Position numbers and translations under genes: made by a program. The notes under the pieces are model-generated. The model did no database searches, was not told the DNA's origin, and saw only the letters and a list, made by a program, of their open reading frames with translations. DNA of 64,000 nt from an uncultured Bacillaceae bacterium (GTDB taxonomy: Bacteria > Bacillota > Bacilli > Bacillales > Bacillaceae_L): assembly GCA_947497585.1 (NCBI GenBank), contig CANMHG010000006.1, positions 62,001-126,000 of the forward strand. The letters are read 5' to 3'. Positions 1-9,987 of the stretch are shown piece by piece; position 1 is the first letter of the stretch; every line of letters starts with the position of its first letter.

Positions 1-1144
1 AACCAGCTTCAGCTAGCAACTGTTTTGCTTTTTCTGGATTATATGAATATTCTTGTACAGAATCGTTATAACCTAAGTAGCCAGGTGGTAATGCACCCTT
101 AGCTGGCACTGCGAGGTTATTATATAAACCGGTAATAAGAGCCTCTTTATTTACTGCATAGTTCATCGCAACACGCACTTTTGGATCATCAAAAGGAGCC
201 TTCTGTGTATTGAAGCCTAGATATCCTACGTTATTGGCAGTACGTTTATAAAGTTTTAGGTTAGAATCCGACTCTACTCCGTTAACATCATCTGGATTTA
301 GTCCGTCCATAATATCAATTTGGCCTGCTTTTAGTGCAGTATATCTTGCAGAGTTGTCTGGAATCGTCTTGAAGATAACTGTATCAAGCTTCGGAAGACC
401 TTCCTTCCAGTAGTTTGGATTCTTTACAAGAGTAATAGATTCATTTCTCTTCCATTCCTTGAACATGAAAGGTCCAGTCCCTACTGGATTCTCAATTATT
501 TTGCTACCATAATCTTCAAAGCTCTTAGGAGAAGCAATCGCAAATGAAGCCATCGCTAAGTTTTGAATAAATGGTGCATACGGCTTCGTTAAAACAAATT
601 CAACTTGATGATCATTAAGCTTATTGATTTCTTTAATAATATGCCCTGCGTCACCTTTATGACCGCCAAATAATGTTTGATAGAAGGTATATGCAAATCC
701 TTCATCTGCATAATGATGAGGGTGATTTTTATCAGCCCATCTCTCATAGTTAAAGATTACAGCATCCGCATTAAAATCTGTTCCATCATGGAACTTAACA
801 CCTTGAACTAAATCAAGGATATAGCGTGTTCCATCATCTTCAATTTTCCAGTCACTTGCTAAGCCTGGCTTTACATTGAAAGAATCTTTATCATATTCAA
901 GCAATGACTCAAAAATTTGCATTGTTACACGAGATGTTTCTCCATCTGTCGTACTAGCAAAATCTAAACTATTATTCTCACCACCACGTGCGAAAATTAA
1001 CGTTTTAGGTTCAGCATTCTCACTAGTGTCATCTTTAGGTTTTTCCGGATCATTAGACGTACTTGGCTTGTCGCTACATCCAACCAAAGCTAAAGATGTA
1101 ATTAGCCCTAGGATGAACATAATAATTAACCCTTTTCTCTTCAT
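1..1144 (-). CDS. appA: Oligopeptide-binding lipoprotein of ABC transporter (AppA/OppA type), 3' end outside window
   Basis: Extracellular solute-binding protein, family 5 (SBP_bac_5), that captures peptides at the cell surface and passes them to the permease. The reading frame opens at an ATG at 1144 and stays open to the window edge (381 codons seen). The N-terminus is a lipoprotein signal: two basic residues, a hydrophobic stretch and the lipobox LVGC with the lipidated Cys at residue 23, followed by a Ser/Asp/Glu-rich linker. It lies 41 bp downstream of the ATPase gene appF on the same strand. The order D-F-A matches the B. subtilis app operon (appDFABC) rather than opp (ABCDF), so appB and appC permease genes are expected just outside the window. 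The exact peptide preference cannot be read from the sequence. Confidence 0.88.
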   Translation of the reverse strand, partial: MKRKGLIIMFILGLITSLALVGCSDKPSTSNDPEKPKDDTSENAEPKTLIFARGGENNSLDFASTTDGETSRVTMQIFESLLEYDKDSFNVKPGLASDWKIEDDGTRYILDLVQGVKFHDGTDFNADAVIFNYERWADKNHPHHYADEGFAYTFYQTLFGGHKGDAGHIIKEINKLNDHQVEFVLTKPYAPFIQNLAMASFAIASPKSFEDYGSKIIENPVGTGPFMFKEWKRNESITLVKNPNYWKEGLPKLDTVIFKTIPDNSARYTALKAGQIDIMDGLNPDDVNGVESDSNLKLYKRTANNVGYLGFNTQKAPFDDPKVRVAMNYAVNKEALITGLYNNLAVPAKGALPPGYLGYNDSVQEYSYNPEKAKQLLAEAG

Positions 1145-1185
1145 AATATGCCCCCTTAAATTTTTATATCAAACGTGTATGTCTT

Positions 1186-2154
1186 TTATTCAAATAAGTG
1201 ACATGCCACGAAATGACCATCGGTTAGCTCCTGGAATGCTGGTCTTTCTTTTTTACATATTTCCATGCATGATGGACAGCGAGTATGAAACGCACAACCA
1301 CTTGGTGGGTTAGATGGACTCGGCAAGTCCCCTTCAAGTAGAATTCTTTCTTTTTTATAGTCAGGATCAACAATTGGCACTGCAGATAATAATGCTTCCG
1401 TATAAGGATGTTTTGGGTTTTCATATAATTCGTCTTTTGGAGCCAATTCTACTAATCTCCCTAAATACATAACGCCTACTCGGTCACTAATATGTTTGAC
1501 AACACTTAAATCGTGAGCGATAAAGATGTATGTAAGGTTAAACTCTTTTTGTAAATCCTGCATAAGGTTCAATATTTGTGATTGAATGGAAACATCTAAT
1601 GCTGACACAGGCTCATCTGCAATGATGATTTTGGGGTTAACCGCTAAAGCACGAGCAATTCCTATCCTTTGTCGCTGTCCACCACTAAATTGATGAGGAT
1701 ATCTTGATGCATGATAACTACTCAAGCCAACCGTTTCTAATAGATATCGAACTCTTTCTCGTCTTTCTTTTTTATTGCCCATACCATGAACAATCATTGG
1801 TTCTTCAATAATTTTTTCTACAGTGTGTCTTGGATTCAAAGAGGCGTATGGATCTTGAAAAACGATTTGCATGTCTTTTCTTAGCTTCCGCATCTCTTCT
1901 GCTTTTAGTGAAGTAATATCTGTTCCGTTAAAATAGACCTTGCCCTCGGTTGGTTCAATTAACCTTAAGATTGATCGACCAGTAGTAGATTTACCACAGC
2001 CACTTTCACCGACGATTCCTAGCACTTCACCTTCTTTTACCGAAAAGCTAACATCATCAACCGCTTTTACACTTCCAACCTTTTTCGATAGAACCCCACC
2101 AGTTATGTCAAAATACTTTTTAAGATTTTTCACTTCTAAAATATTGTTTTCCAT
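1186..2154 (-). CDS. appF: Oligopeptide ABC transporter ATP-binding protein (AppF/OppF type)
   Basis: One of two cytoplasmic ATPase subunits that power peptide import. The 322-residue product has Walker [10 protein letters not shown] at residues 49-57, the signature [14 protein letters not shown], Walker B IIIADEP, and the C-terminal oligopeptide-transporter extension with clustered cysteines ([14 protein letters not shown]). ATG start at 2154, one base after the appD stop codon, so the two ATPases are translationally coupled. The second member of such pairs is the OppF/DppF type. Neighbouring appD and the lipoprotein appA make the assignment to a peptide importer secure; specificity (oligo- or dipeptide) is inferred from gene order only. 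Confidence 0.92.
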   Translation of the reverse strand: MENNILEVKNLKKYFDITGGVLSKKVGSVKAVDDVSFSVKEGEVLGIVGESGCGKSTTGRSILRLIEPTEGKVYFNGTDITSLKAEEMRKLRKDMQIVFQDPYASLNPRHTVEKIIEEPMIVHGMGNKKERRERVRYLLETVGLSSYHASRYPHQFSGGQRQRIGIARALAVNPKIIIADEPVSALDVSIQSQILNLMQDLQKEFNLTYIFIAHDLSVVKHISDRVGVMYLGRLVELAPKDELYENPKHPYTEALLSAVPIVDPDYKKERILLEGDLPSPSNPPSGCAFHTRCPSCMEICKKERPAFQELTDGHFVACHLFE

Positions 2155-2155
2155 A

Positions 2156-3139
2156 TTAATCCCTTCCTTCTAGTTGATATAGAAGGCACCTACATTTATG
2201 ACTCGGTGCTACCTCAATCAATTCTGGATCTTGTTCCTTGCAAATATCGATGGCTTCATCACACCTTGGAGCAAAGCGACAACCCATTTTAATACTGCCT
2301 GGTTTCGGAACATTTCCAGGGATAGAATAGAGGCGCCCTGATTTTTCATGAAGTTTCGGTAATGAACGGATTAACCCTTTTGTATAAGGATGTTGGGGAT
2401 GTTTGATAATCGTTCTAACATCACCCTCCTCAACAACTTTCCCACCATACATAACAACTACGCGGTCGCAAAGCTCTGCTACCACGGCTAAGTCATGGGT
2501 AATGAGCATTATCGCTGTACCTTTATTCTTATTTAACTGTTTCATTAAATCTAAAATCTGCGCTTGAATCGTTACATCCAAAGCAGTAGTAGGCTCATCA
2601 GCGATCAATAACTTCGGTTCACAAGCCATGGCCATTGCAATCATCACTCTTTGTCTCATTCCACCAGAGAGTTGATGAGGATATTCATGAACAATTTGGT
2701 CTGCTCGTGGAATTCCAACCTTTTTTAACATTTCAACAGCCAGCTTTATTGATTCTTGCTTCTTAACTTTCTTATGAAACCTAAAAGCTTCTCCAATTTG
2801 GTCGCCTATTGTATACACCGGATTCAATGAAGTCATAGGCTCCTGAAAGATCATGGCAATTTCGTTTCCCCGCAATGAACGCATTTCTTTTTCTGAAAGC
2901 TTTAGCAAATTTTTTGAGTTAAACAATATCTCTCCACCAGCTATTTTTCCAGGAGGAGTCGGTATTAGACCCATGATTGACAAGGATGTTACACTTTTTC
3001 CACATCCTGATTCACCAACAATCCCCAGTACCTCACCTTCATTAATACGTATGGAAAACTTGTCTACTGCAGGAATTACCCCATCGTCTGTTATAAAGTG
3101 TGTTTCTAAATCTTTTATTTCAAGTATTGTTTCTGGCAC
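2156..3139 (-). CDS. appD: Oligopeptide ABC transporter ATP-binding protein (AppD/OppD type)
   Basis: First gene of the peptide-transport operon in this window. The 327-residue protein has Walker [12 protein letters not shown], the ABC signature [16 protein letters not shown], Walker B LLIADEP, the H-loop [22 protein letters not shown], and the oligopeptide C-terminal domain with Cys residues ([14 protein letters not shown]). These are the marks of OppD/DppD/AppD. It forms a heterodimer with the next gene product. The 260 bp upstream contain no other gene before the terminator of the unrelated gene at 3400 and should hold the operon promoter; I could not pick a convincing one. Confidence 0.92.
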   Translation of the reverse strand: MPETILEIKDLETHFITDDGVIPAVDKFSIRINEGEVLGIVGESGCGKSVTSLSIMGLIPTPPGKIAGGEILFNSKNLLKLSEKEMRSLRGNEIAMIFQEPMTSLNPVYTIGDQIGEAFRFHKKVKKQESIKLAVEMLKKVGIPRADQIVHEYPHQLSGGMRQRVMIAMAMACEPKLLIADEPTTALDVTIQAQILDLMKQLNKNKGTAIMLITHDLAVVAELCDRVVVMYGGKVVEEGDVRTIIKHPQHPYTKGLIRSLPKLHEKSGRLYSIPGNVPKPGSIKMGCRFAPRCDEAIDICKEQDPELIEVAPSHKCRCLLYQLEGRD

Positions 3140-3318
3140 AAGAGTTCCCCTCTCTTTAGATACTTTTCATGTATTAATCGCTTTTACTACATTTATTCGA
3201 AACTATTAGTAGCATATTTAAAAGTTCGTACTAGTTTTTCCTTAATGTTATATATGTAAATGAATTGTTATTTATAACGAACTTTTTAAAATGTAAGAGG
3301 GCCGGAAATTCTCAAATC

Positions 3319-3355
3319 AAAAAAAAACAAGCGAAACCCTGTGGATTTCGCTTGT
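3319..3355 (-). terminator. Rho-independent terminator of the 3400 gene
   Basis: 10-bp perfect stem ACAAGCGAAA / TTTCGCTTGT with a 9-nt loop, followed on the minus strand by a run of at least eight T. It lies 45 bp beyond the stop codon of the minus-strand gene 3400-4152. Confidence 0.85.
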
Positions 3356-3399
3356 TACTAGTCTTGCTATATACTATATTTGAATGCCCCAAACCTATA

Positions 3400-4152
3400 T
3401 TACCTTTCAACTTCCCATTCATTTAATATCATCACAAAATCTAAATCTATATTACCATTTGAATAACCACTGCCATTCACCGATTTACTTGGAAACGTCT
3501 CTTTCTCTTCTTGGTCATATGGAATCCAGCCATAAAAAACATGTTGTTCCCATGAAAATTGATTAAAAAATACATCTAGATTGGATTGTTTAGCAAATTG
3601 TGTATCATTTATGGATTTAATAAAAGATGCCCATTCCTCAGGAACTTTCAATACTCCAAATGTTTCTTCTTCAAATGAGACAGTTTGTTGCATTTGGACA
3701 CGTGGATAATACATTTCTTTTGTGACTTGTGTATAGCTATACCCTCTGTCCCTAATCATATAATAATTTATGTGTTTCAGCTGATCATCGGGATGAATAT
3801 TCCAAACAATATGAAAAGATGATGGATCTCTTTTATTCACCTTCCAAATATGTGGTTCTCCTGTCGTATTAATGTACGAAACTCTCCATTTATACTTATC
3901 CCACACCCAAAAACTCTTACCATAGCTATCATTGCTCGAAATAAAAGGCACATACTTATTTTTCTCATTAACATCGAGTATTCCTTGGATCTCATTTACA
4001 TTAGCATCGGGAAAGGTTTTATTGATTTCCTCGATTAACTGATTTTCTGACAAGAAAGAAGATGGATGTGAAAAATAAGAAAGATAGATAAAGGTGGATA
4101 TCATAACAATAATAATACCACTTAAAATATAAGCAAACTTTCTTTTATTCAC
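3400..4152 (-). CDS. Hypothetical membrane-anchored protein
   Basis: 250 residues; not recognised. The first 30 residues are a basic start followed by one hydrophobic segment (ILSGIIIVMISTFIYLSYF), so the protein is probably anchored by one N-terminal helix with a large outside domain rich in Trp, Tyr and His. GTG start at 4152 is preceded by AAAGGAGG at a good distance. It overlaps the end of the preceding membrane gene by 8 bp, so the two form an operon that ends at the terminator at 3319-3355. Both genes look like a co-expressed membrane pair of unknown role. Confidence 0.75.
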   Translation of the reverse strand: MNKRKFAYILSGIIIVMISTFIYLSYFSHPSSFLSENQLIEEINKTFPDANVNEIQGILDVNEKNKYVPFISSNDSYGKSFWVWDKYKWRVSYINTTGEPHIWKVNKRDPSSFHIVWNIHPDDQLKHINYYMIRDRGYSYTQVTKEMYYPRVQMQQTVSFEEETFGVLKVPEEWASFIKSINDTQFAKQSNLDVFFNQFSWEQHVFYGWIPYDQEEKETFPSKSVNGSGYSNGNIDLDFVMILNEWEVER

Positions 4153-4864
4153 TTTGATTTCCCTCCTTTAAAACGGAGCTGTTGGAACGAAAATAAACTT
4201 GCTTATTGCTTGTTGAGATTAAAATACCTTTACCATCTTCCTCTATATAGATGGTGCTGTGTTTTCCACTACCCCACATTGGCTTTGCGTCAATGAGCAA
4301 GTAAGGAAAGCGTTCATTTCTTTTATTTGAATCTGTACTAATGTAGGTCTCCTCATACCACACTTCATTCATAATACGGCTTTGTTCTAAATCATCTAGT
4401 TGCTTTAACAAAGTCTCTTTGTTTAGTACCATATTATCTGCTGAAGGATGAATCGTAACGATGGAGGCATTCTGTACATTTGAAATATATGTTGATGCCT
4501 TTGTGTCAGGATAGATCATAGAGTGAATAGGCATCGAAACAAGAGTAGAGGCCAAAAAAATGTAGTTAGCCAAAAATCCTAACCAAGCAAAACGTCGATA
4601 GGTTTGCCACCTTCCTTCTTTTCCTCTTAATCCTACATATATAATCCAAACACCTAACGGTAAAATCGAAACTTTAAGTAAGGTATTAAACATAGTCCAA
4701 TTAATAGAAAACGAAAATAGACCAACAATAATGACGAATATAACCTTCCATACTCTTGGCTTTTCCGTTTGCTTGTTATAAATACGATATGCTATATATC
4801 CAATCGTTCCCCAGGTTAATAACCCAATTAGAAAACCTATTATATCAAAAGTAACATTCCACAA
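4145..4864 (-). CDS. Hypothetical polytopic membrane protein
   Basis: About 239 residues; not recognised. The N-terminal half has four hydrophobic helices (near FDIIGFLIGLLTWGTIGYIAY, VWKVIFVIIVGLFSFSINW, LLKVSILPLGVWIIYVG and FAWLGFLANYIFLASTLV), the C-terminal half is hydrophilic and probably faces one side of the membrane. I prefer the TTG start at 4864 because AAAGGAG lies 9 nt upstream; the TTG at 4873 would nearly touch that Shine-Dalgarno site. It is followed by, and overlaps 8 bp with, the anchored protein gene at 3400-4152. Confidence 0.7.
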   Translation of the reverse strand: MWNVTFDIIGFLIGLLTWGTIGYIAYRIYNKQTEKPRVWKVIFVIIVGLFSFSINWTMFNTLLKVSILPLGVWIIYVGLRGKEGRWQTYRRFAWLGFLANYIFLASTLVSMPIHSMIYPDTKASTYISNVQNASIVTIHPSADNMVLNKETLLKQLDDLEQSRIMNEVWYEETYISTDSNKRNERFPYLLIDAKPMWGSGKHSTIYIEEDGKGILISTSNKQVYFRSNSSVLKEGNQSE

Positions 4865-4949
4865 ATTTATCAAACTCCTTTTAAAACTCGTGTGGCTACT
4901 TTCTAGTTTAACATTATTTTCTAAACAAAATTAAAAATTTCAATTGCAT

Positions 4950-4983
4950 AAAAAAATCCCCCGAACCACTATAGTCCGAGGGA
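4950..4983 (-). terminator. Terminator of truA
   Basis: Imperfect GC-rich stem (TCCC-CG on one arm, CG-GGGA on the other) followed on the minus strand by a run of seven T. It sits 27 bp after the truA stop. Confidence 0.7.
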
Positions 4984-5010
4984 ACATTAACACATTATAT
5001 TCTTGTAAGC

Positions 5011-5748
5011 TTAAAAACCAACCTTGTCCAAATACAATCCCTCTGCATCGGCCATACGACCTGTTTGAATTCTTTCTTTTGATTCAAGAATACTAGGTAT
5101 TGCAGTAGCATCTTTTTCTCCTAATCCAACTTCAATCAAGGTTCCTACAATTTTCCTCACCATATTGTAAAGGAAGCCATTGCCTCGTACTTTGATTTCA
5201 ATAAAACCTGCATTTTCATTTATTTCAAGTGAGTATATTTCACGCACCATGGACTTTTTCTTTGATTTTGCGTTCGAATAAGATGTAAAGTCATGCTCAC
5301 CTAAAAAATACTGAGATGCTTTTCTCATTTTTTCGAGATCAAGCTTTTCCTCCACATGCATACTGTACTTTCGCATGAAGGGATGCGTATATTTCTCGTT
5401 CCAAATCTTATATAAGTAGGTTTTATCTTTTGCATTATAGCGTGCATGAAAACGGTCATGAATTAACGTAACATCAACAACACTAATATCATTAGGAAGA
5501 TATCTGTTTAAATAGTGCATAACTTCATCTTCCGTTGCATTTTTACGCATCTTAAAATTAGCGATTTGAGCAAGAGCGTGTACTCCAGCATCTGTTCTTC
5601 CAGATCCAATGATTTCAATCTTTTCTCCTGCCAACTCTGTTAATACGTTTTCAATTTTCCCTTGAATAGTACTGTCACCATTACCGAGTCGTTGCCAACC
5701 CTTATAACGGCCACCATCATACTGAATGGTTAATTTATAATTGTTCAT
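5011..5748 (-). CDS. truA: tRNA pseudouridine(38-40) synthase TruA
   Basis: Converts uridines 38-40 in the anticodon stem-loop of tRNAs to pseudouridine. The 245-residue protein begins with the family motif YDGGRYKGWQRL and carries the catalytic Asp in GSGRTDAGVHA (about residue 53), and the C-terminal RGNGFLYNMVRKIVGTL motif. ATG at 5748 with AAGGAG upstream. In B. subtilis truA belongs to the ribosomal-protein/energy-coupling-factor cluster; here it follows an rRNA methyltransferase gene on the same strand, 15 bp apart, so this may be a second truA like the extra copy seen in some Bacillus genomes. Length is normal for the family. Confidence 0.93.
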   Translation of the reverse strand: MNNYKLTIQYDGGRYKGWQRLGNGDSTIQGKIENVLTELAGEKIEIIGSGRTDAGVHALAQIANFKMRKNATEDEVMHYLNRYLPNDISVVDVTLIHDRFHARYNAKDKTYLYKIWNEKYTHPFMRKYSMHVEEKLDLEKMRKASQYFLGEHDFTSYSNAKSKKKSMVREIYSLEINENAGFIEIKVRGNGFLYNMVRKIVGTLIEVGLGEKDATAIPSILESKERIQTGRMADAEGLYLDKVGF

Positions 5749-5763
5749 TGCTTTCTCCTTAGG

Positions 5764-7149
5764 TTATTTCAACTCTAGCAACATAACTGCCTCAACATGT
5801 GCTGTATGTGGAAACATATCCACTGGCTGAATATAACTTGCATTATATGACTTCGATAGTACTCCAATATCTTTAGCTAATGTTGAAGGATTACATGAAA
5901 CATAAACTACCTTTTTCGGTTTTACCTTTAAAATGGTTTGTAAGAGCTGATCATCACAGCCTGTTCGAGGCGGATCAACGACAATCACATCTGGTTTCCA
6001 GCCTTCCTTGACCCATTTTGGCAACCATTGTTCAGCCTTTCCAGTTACGTACATTGCGTTTGAAATTCCATGGTTTTTCGCATTCTTTTTCGCATCTTCA
6101 ATTGACTCAGAGATTGTATCCATGCCACGAATCTCACTTGCCTCTTTTGCAAGCCAAAGTCCAATTGTACCTACTCCACAATACGCATCTACTAGTTTTT
6201 CTTTCCCAGTTAATCTTGCTGCCTTTTTTACTTCGTCATAAAGCTTTACAGTTTGATGAGGATTTAATTGAAAAAATGCACGTGCAGATAACTCAAACTG
6301 TAGGTCTCCTAGATTTTCTTGAATGACCTCTTTTCCATGCAGTCTCTTCGTTTCATCACCAAAAATTAATGAAGTTTTATTACCATTTATATTTTGTACA
6401 ATTGATTTTACTTCGGGAAGTCTCTTCTTTATTTCTGTGATAAATTGTTCCTTGCGTGGAAGCTCGCTTTTTGCAGTTATAAGAACCAGTTGTACCTCAC
6501 CGGTTTCAACTCCGACCCTTGTTACAATCGTCCTAATAATCCCTTTTCGTGACTTTTCATTATAAATCGATATATTTAAATCCTGTAAAATTGTTTTAAC
6601 AACCTGTGTCACCTTATTTGTTGCCTGGTGTTGCACCATACAATCTGATATATCAATTAAATGATGCGAGTTTAATCCATAAAGACCCGCAATCACTTTT
6701 TGGTTATTCAACCCTACTTGAAATTGACTTTTATTTCGATAGTTCCAAGGATTGTCCATCCCTATCGTTTCTTTAATTATGCTAGGATTGAGATTTTTCA
6801 CATACCGCTCAAAGGCTTGAACGACGATATCCCGCTTTTCTTTGAGCTGCTGATTATAGTCCAAATGCTGAAGCTGACAGCCACCACACTGATCGTAAAT
6901 AGGACATGGTGGTTGAACACGATGCTCAGACTTTTTGCGTACTTTCTTAATTTTAGCTTCAGAAAACTTAGGGTGAACTTTTGTCGCTTCAACGACAACC
7001 TCTTCTCCTGGTAATGCTCCAGGCACAAAGACAACTTGGCGCTTGAAATAACCCACACCTTCCCCATTAATCCCCAATCTCTTTATTGTTAATGGAAAGG
7101 TCTGACCGAGCTCAAGCTTCGGTGATTGTACATTTTGTTTTTGACTCAT
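5764..7149 (-). CDS. rlmD: 23S rRNA (uracil-5-)-methyltransferase, RlmD/RumA family
   Basis: SAM-dependent enzyme that makes 5-methyluridine in 23S rRNA. The 461-residue protein has an N-terminal TRAM RNA-binding domain (roughly residues 12-75), an iron-sulfur ligand set [10 protein letters not shown] near residue 82, a SAM-binding motif around [15 protein letters not shown], and the catalytic Cys in [13 protein letters not shown]. subtilis has two such proteins, YefA (RlmCD, modifies U747 and U1939) and the paralogue YfjO. Closeness to pdaA suggests the YfjO position, so the exact target uridine is uncertain. Start ATG at 7149 with GGAG 11 nt upstream. Likely co-transcribed with truA. Confidence 0.9.
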   Translation of the reverse strand: MSQKQNVQSPKLELGQTFPLTIKRLGINGEGVGYFKRQVVFVPGALPGEEVVVEATKVHPKFSEAKIKKVRKKSEHRVQPPCPIYDQCGGCQLQHLDYNQQLKEKRDIVVQAFERYVKNLNPSIIKETIGMDNPWNYRNKSQFQVGLNNQKVIAGLYGLNSHHLIDISDCMVQHQATNKVTQVVKTILQDLNISIYNEKSRKGIIRTIVTRVGVETGEVQLVLITAKSELPRKEQFITEIKKRLPEVKSIVQNINGNKTSLIFGDETKRLHGKEVIQENLGDLQFELSARAFFQLNPHQTVKLYDEVKKAARLTGKEKLVDAYCGVGTIGLWLAKEASEIRGMDTISESIEDAKKNAKNHGISNAMYVTGKAEQWLPKWVKEGWKPDVIVVDPPRTGCDDQLLQTILKVKPKKVVYVSCNPSTLAKDIGVLSKSYNASYIQPVDMFPHTAHVEAVMLLELK

Positions 7150-7220
7150 TTAGTTACAACTCCATGTCTATACTAAAAATTCCTTATTATCATTATCACA
7201 CCTAGAATCTCACTACATAC

Positions 7221-7415
7221 CTAGGCAAACCATTTAATGTAAACTACTAAGCCAATTAACAACAATAAAATGGTTATGATATAAATTAGGGTTAAGTTTA
7301 CTGTGTTTTTTTTCGTTGCATCGCGATAGTTTTCGTCACTTTTACCGGCCAATGAAATCGTTAAAACTAAGCCTACTAATAAAACAACAACAACTGCTAT
7401 CATTGCTAATTGCAT
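7221..7415 (-). CDS. Small two-helix membrane protein
   Basis: 64 residues with two hydrophobic helices (MIAVVVVLLVGLVLTISLA and LIYIITILLLLIGLVVYIKW) joined by a charged loop (GKSDENYRDATKKN). Not recognised. I choose the ATG at 7415 because GGGTGAT lies at a suitable distance upstream; the open frame also extends to a GTG at 7430 that would overlap that site. It stands alone between rlmD and pdaA on the same strand. Confidence 0.65.
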   Translation of the reverse strand: MQLAMIAVVVVLLVGLVLTISLAGKSDENYRDATKKNTVNLTLIYIITILLLLIGLVVYIKWFA

Positions 7416-7476
7416 GTTATCACCCATCACTTATTTTAATATCTCATTCTAACATAGAACTCAGAGCTTTATCCAA

Positions 7477-7505
7477 AATAAAAACACATGGAGTAACCCA
7501 TGTGT
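7477..7505 (-). terminator. Terminator of pdaA
   Basis: 8-bp stem ACACATGG / CCATGTGT with a short loop and a T-rich run on the minus strand, directly after the pdaA stop. Confidence 0.8.
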
Positions 7506-7506
7506 T

Positions 7507-8322
7507 CTACTGGATATTCAATAGTAATGGTTCATCAATAAATTGTTTTACCATTAAATGATCTAAGCTTTTAAAGGTATAACCCTCTTTTTCAAGGTCG
7601 GTAATTGCTTTTTCCAAAGCTTCTGCATTATCACTTGAAACAGTATGCAAAAGTAAAATAGCACCAGGGTGAATTTGCTTCATTATATTATTGTACGCAT
7701 ATTCCCACCCTTTTTGTTGATCAATATGCCAATCAACAAAGGCTAGCGACCAAAATACGTTTTGATAGCCGTATTTTTTTGAAAGAGCTAAGGTTCTTTC
7801 ACTGAAAACTCCGCGTGGCGGCCTTAAATAAGTACCACCCTTTTTACCGGTTATTTTCTCAATCTCATCACGAACGGTGTCTAATTCTCTTTTTAACCTC
7901 TCATCACTAACCTGAGTTAGGTCAGGGTGATACCATGAATGATTACCTACAATATGACCTTCTTTGGCCATTCTTTCAACAAGCTTAGGCTGATCCTTAA
8001 GATAGTGACCAGTTACGAAGAATGTTGCAGGTACGTTCTTCTTTTTAAGAACATCCAGTACTTTTCCTGTATAACCATTTTCATAACCATTATCAAAGGT
8101 TAGATAAACTTCTTTTTTAGATGTATCACCTAGATAAAAAGAACCGTATTCAGTTAATAACTCATCTAACTGTTTTCCAGCTGATGGTGGTTGATGGTTT
8201 GTACTTCTCTTAAAACCCCAGTTAATAGGCTTATTGGAATAACTAGCGTCTGCGTTAATTGGTTGTATTGAAAAAAGTAGCAGTAGCAATGCAGACATCA
8301 GTACACTTAATAGTATTCTCAA
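7507..8322 (-). CDS. pdaA: Peptidoglycan N-acetylmuramic acid deacetylase PdaA
   Basis: Polysaccharide deacetylase (NodB homology, carbohydrate esterase 4) that deacetylates muramic acid on the way to muramic delta-lactam in spore cortex; needed for germination. The 271-residue protein has a signal peptide (about residues 1-24), then the NodB motifs: VYLTFDNGYENG (motif 1, normally TFDDG, here TFDNG), VGNHSWYHPDL (motif 2, metal-binding His pair), and LRPPRGVFSE (motif 3). The TFDNG variant is usual for the PdaA subfamily. TTG start at 8322 with GGGAGG upstream. Monocistronic with its own terminator; in B. subtilis pdaA is under the forespore sigma factor G, not visible with certainty here. 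Confidence 0.9.
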   Translation of the reverse strand: MRILLSVLMSALLLLLFSIQPINADASYSNKPINWGFKRSTNHQPPSAGKQLDELLTEYGSFYLGDTSKKEVYLTFDNGYENGYTGKVLDVLKKKNVPATFFVTGHYLKDQPKLVERMAKEGHIVGNHSWYHPDLTQVSDERLKRELDTVRDEIEKITGKKGGTYLRPPRGVFSERTLALSKKYGYQNVFWSLAFVDWHIDQQKGWEYAYNNIMKQIHPGAILLLHTVSSDNAEALEKAITDLEKEGYTFKSLDHLMVKQFIDEPLLLNIQ

Positions 8323-8410
8323 CAGTAGTCCTCCCTTTTTAATGATTAAAGGATACTGTTAGTTTTTGTACTAGCCTTAAATCCATTCTTTGAAGAGTTT
8401 TCCATTATTA

Positions 8411-8441
8411 TAAAAAGTGCCAGGGAAGTCTCCCTGACACT
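8411..8441 (-). terminator. Terminator of class I fumarase gene
   Basis: 11-bp stem AGTGcCAGGGA / TCCCTGaCACT with four-base loop and a T run on the minus strand, just after the stop at 8449. Confidence 0.85.
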
Positions 8442-8448
8442 ATTCGTT

Positions 8449-9987
8449 TTATTTAAATACAGGCTCTTTAAACTGCGCAAGTTTTTCTAATGATGATTTA
8501 TCAACATCTTCATGTAGACTGTTACCATGAGAATCCATCGTTACAACCGCAGTAAATCCTTCTACTTTTAAATGCCACATTGCTTCAGGAATACCAAATT
8601 CCATTAAGTCAACGCCTTCTACCGACTTAATACAGTCAGCATAATACTGTGCTGCTCCACCGATCGCATTTAAGTAAACTCCACCATGATCTTTTAAGGC
8701 AGCAAGCGTTTTTGGACCCATTCCACCTTTACCAATAACTGCGCGAATGCCAAAGCGCTTCATGATGTCACCTTGGTAAGGCTCCTCACGAATACTCGTT
8801 GTTGGACCAGCAGCCTTCACATGCCATGTTCCATCCTCATCCTTAAGCATAACCGGTCCACAGTGATAGATGATTTGACCATCTAAATCTACAGGAGAAT
8901 CGTTTTCAGAAAGATGCTTATGAATCGCGTCACGACCTGTGTACATTAGTCCATTAATACGGACAACGTCACCAACTTTTAGTTCACGAATTTTCTCTTC
9001 TGTAATTGGTGATTCAAGTACAACTTCACGGCTGTCCGATTTTGTTTCTTCTTGAGCTGCTTCAACTTCTTTAGAGAAATCAATTTCTTCTCCTTCGTTG
9101 TACAACCAATCATTGATCTCGCCATTTTCAGGGTTTAATGTCACACCTAATCGACGATATGCCCAACAGTTATAAGCCACTGAAACAAAGAAACTTGCTG
9201 GAATACGATTGATTACTCCGACTTTACAGCCTAAAAGAGTTGTTTCTCCACCAAAGCCCATTGTTCCAATTCCAAGCTTATTTGCATTTTCCATTACATA
9301 TTCTTCAAGCTTAGCAAGGTCTTCGATTGGGTTTACATCTTCAACATCACGGAATAATTGTTCCTTCGCTAATTCATAGCCTGATGTACGGTCTCCACCA
9401 ATTCCAACTCCGATGAATCCAGCACTACAGCCTTGTCCTTGTGCTTGGTAAACAGAATGCATGATACACTTTCTAATTCCATCAAGGTCACGGCCAGCTT
9501 TACCAAGACCTTCTAACTCACAGGGTAAGCTATATTGAATATTTTTGTTTTCACAGCCGCCACCTTTTAGGATTAAGCGTGCATCAATATAATCTTTTTC
9601 CCATTGCTCAAACTTAATAACCGGCGAACCAGCACCAAGATTGTCTCCACTATTTTTACCTGTTAATGAATCAACTGAATTCGGACGAAGCTTTCCGTCT
9701 TTAGTTGCTTCTGCAATTGCGTTAAGTATAGCCTCTTTAATTTTAAGTTGGTTTACACCAACAGGCGTTTTAATTTTAAAAGTTGGTAGTCCAGTATCTT
9801 GGCAAATAGGTGATACGTTTACATCTGCCATTGAAATATTGTTTGTGATTGTTGCAAGTGACATCGCTGAACGCGTCCCTGCATTTTCCTGTGCTTTTGC
9901 TTTAGCAATTGCACGTCTAACATCCTTAGGGAGTCTTGTAGATGTTTCTACAATTAAGTCATACATACTTTTTTGAAGCTTATCCAT
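8449..9987 (-). CDS. fumA: Fumarate hydratase, class I (iron-sulfur type)
   Basis: Catalyses reversible hydration of fumarate to malate in the citric acid cycle. 512 residues from the preferred start. The N-terminal part matches the class I alpha domain (PICQDTGLPTFKIK, the first cluster Cys in this stretch; GCENKN; GCSAGFIGVGIGGD), the C-terminal part the beta domain (MYTGRDAIHKHL, IYHCGPVM, AAGPTTS, GKGGMGPKT). The open frame extends to 10011, but ATG at 9987 has GGGGAAACGGT directly upstream and is preferred. B. subtilis itself uses the unrelated class II enzyme CitG; class I enzymes are common in other bacilli. Monocistronic, followed by its own terminator. Confidence 0.92.
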   Translation of the reverse strand: MDKLQKSMYDLIVETSTRLPKDVRRAIAKAKAQENAGTRSAMSLATITNNISMADVNVSPICQDTGLPTFKIKTPVGVNQLKIKEAILNAIAEATKDGKLRPNSVDSLTGKNSGDNLGAGSPVIKFEQWEKDYIDARLILKGGGCENKNIQYSLPCELEGLGKAGRDLDGIRKCIMHSVYQAQGQGCSAGFIGVGIGGDRTSGYELAKEQLFRDVEDVNPIEDLAKLEEYVMENANKLGIGTMGFGGETTLLGCKVGVINRIPASFFVSVAYNCWAYRRLGVTLNPENGEINDWLYNEGEEIDFSKEVEAAQEETKSDSREVVLESPITEEKIRELKVGDVVRINGLMYTGRDAIHKHLSENDSPVDLDGQIIYHCGPVMLKDEDGTWHVKAAGPTTSIREEPYQGDIMKRFGIRAVIGKGGMGPKTLAALKDHGGVYLNAIGGAAQYYADCIKSVEGVDLMEFGIPEAMWHLKVEGFTAVVTMDSHGNSLHEDVDKSSLEKLAQFKEPVFK

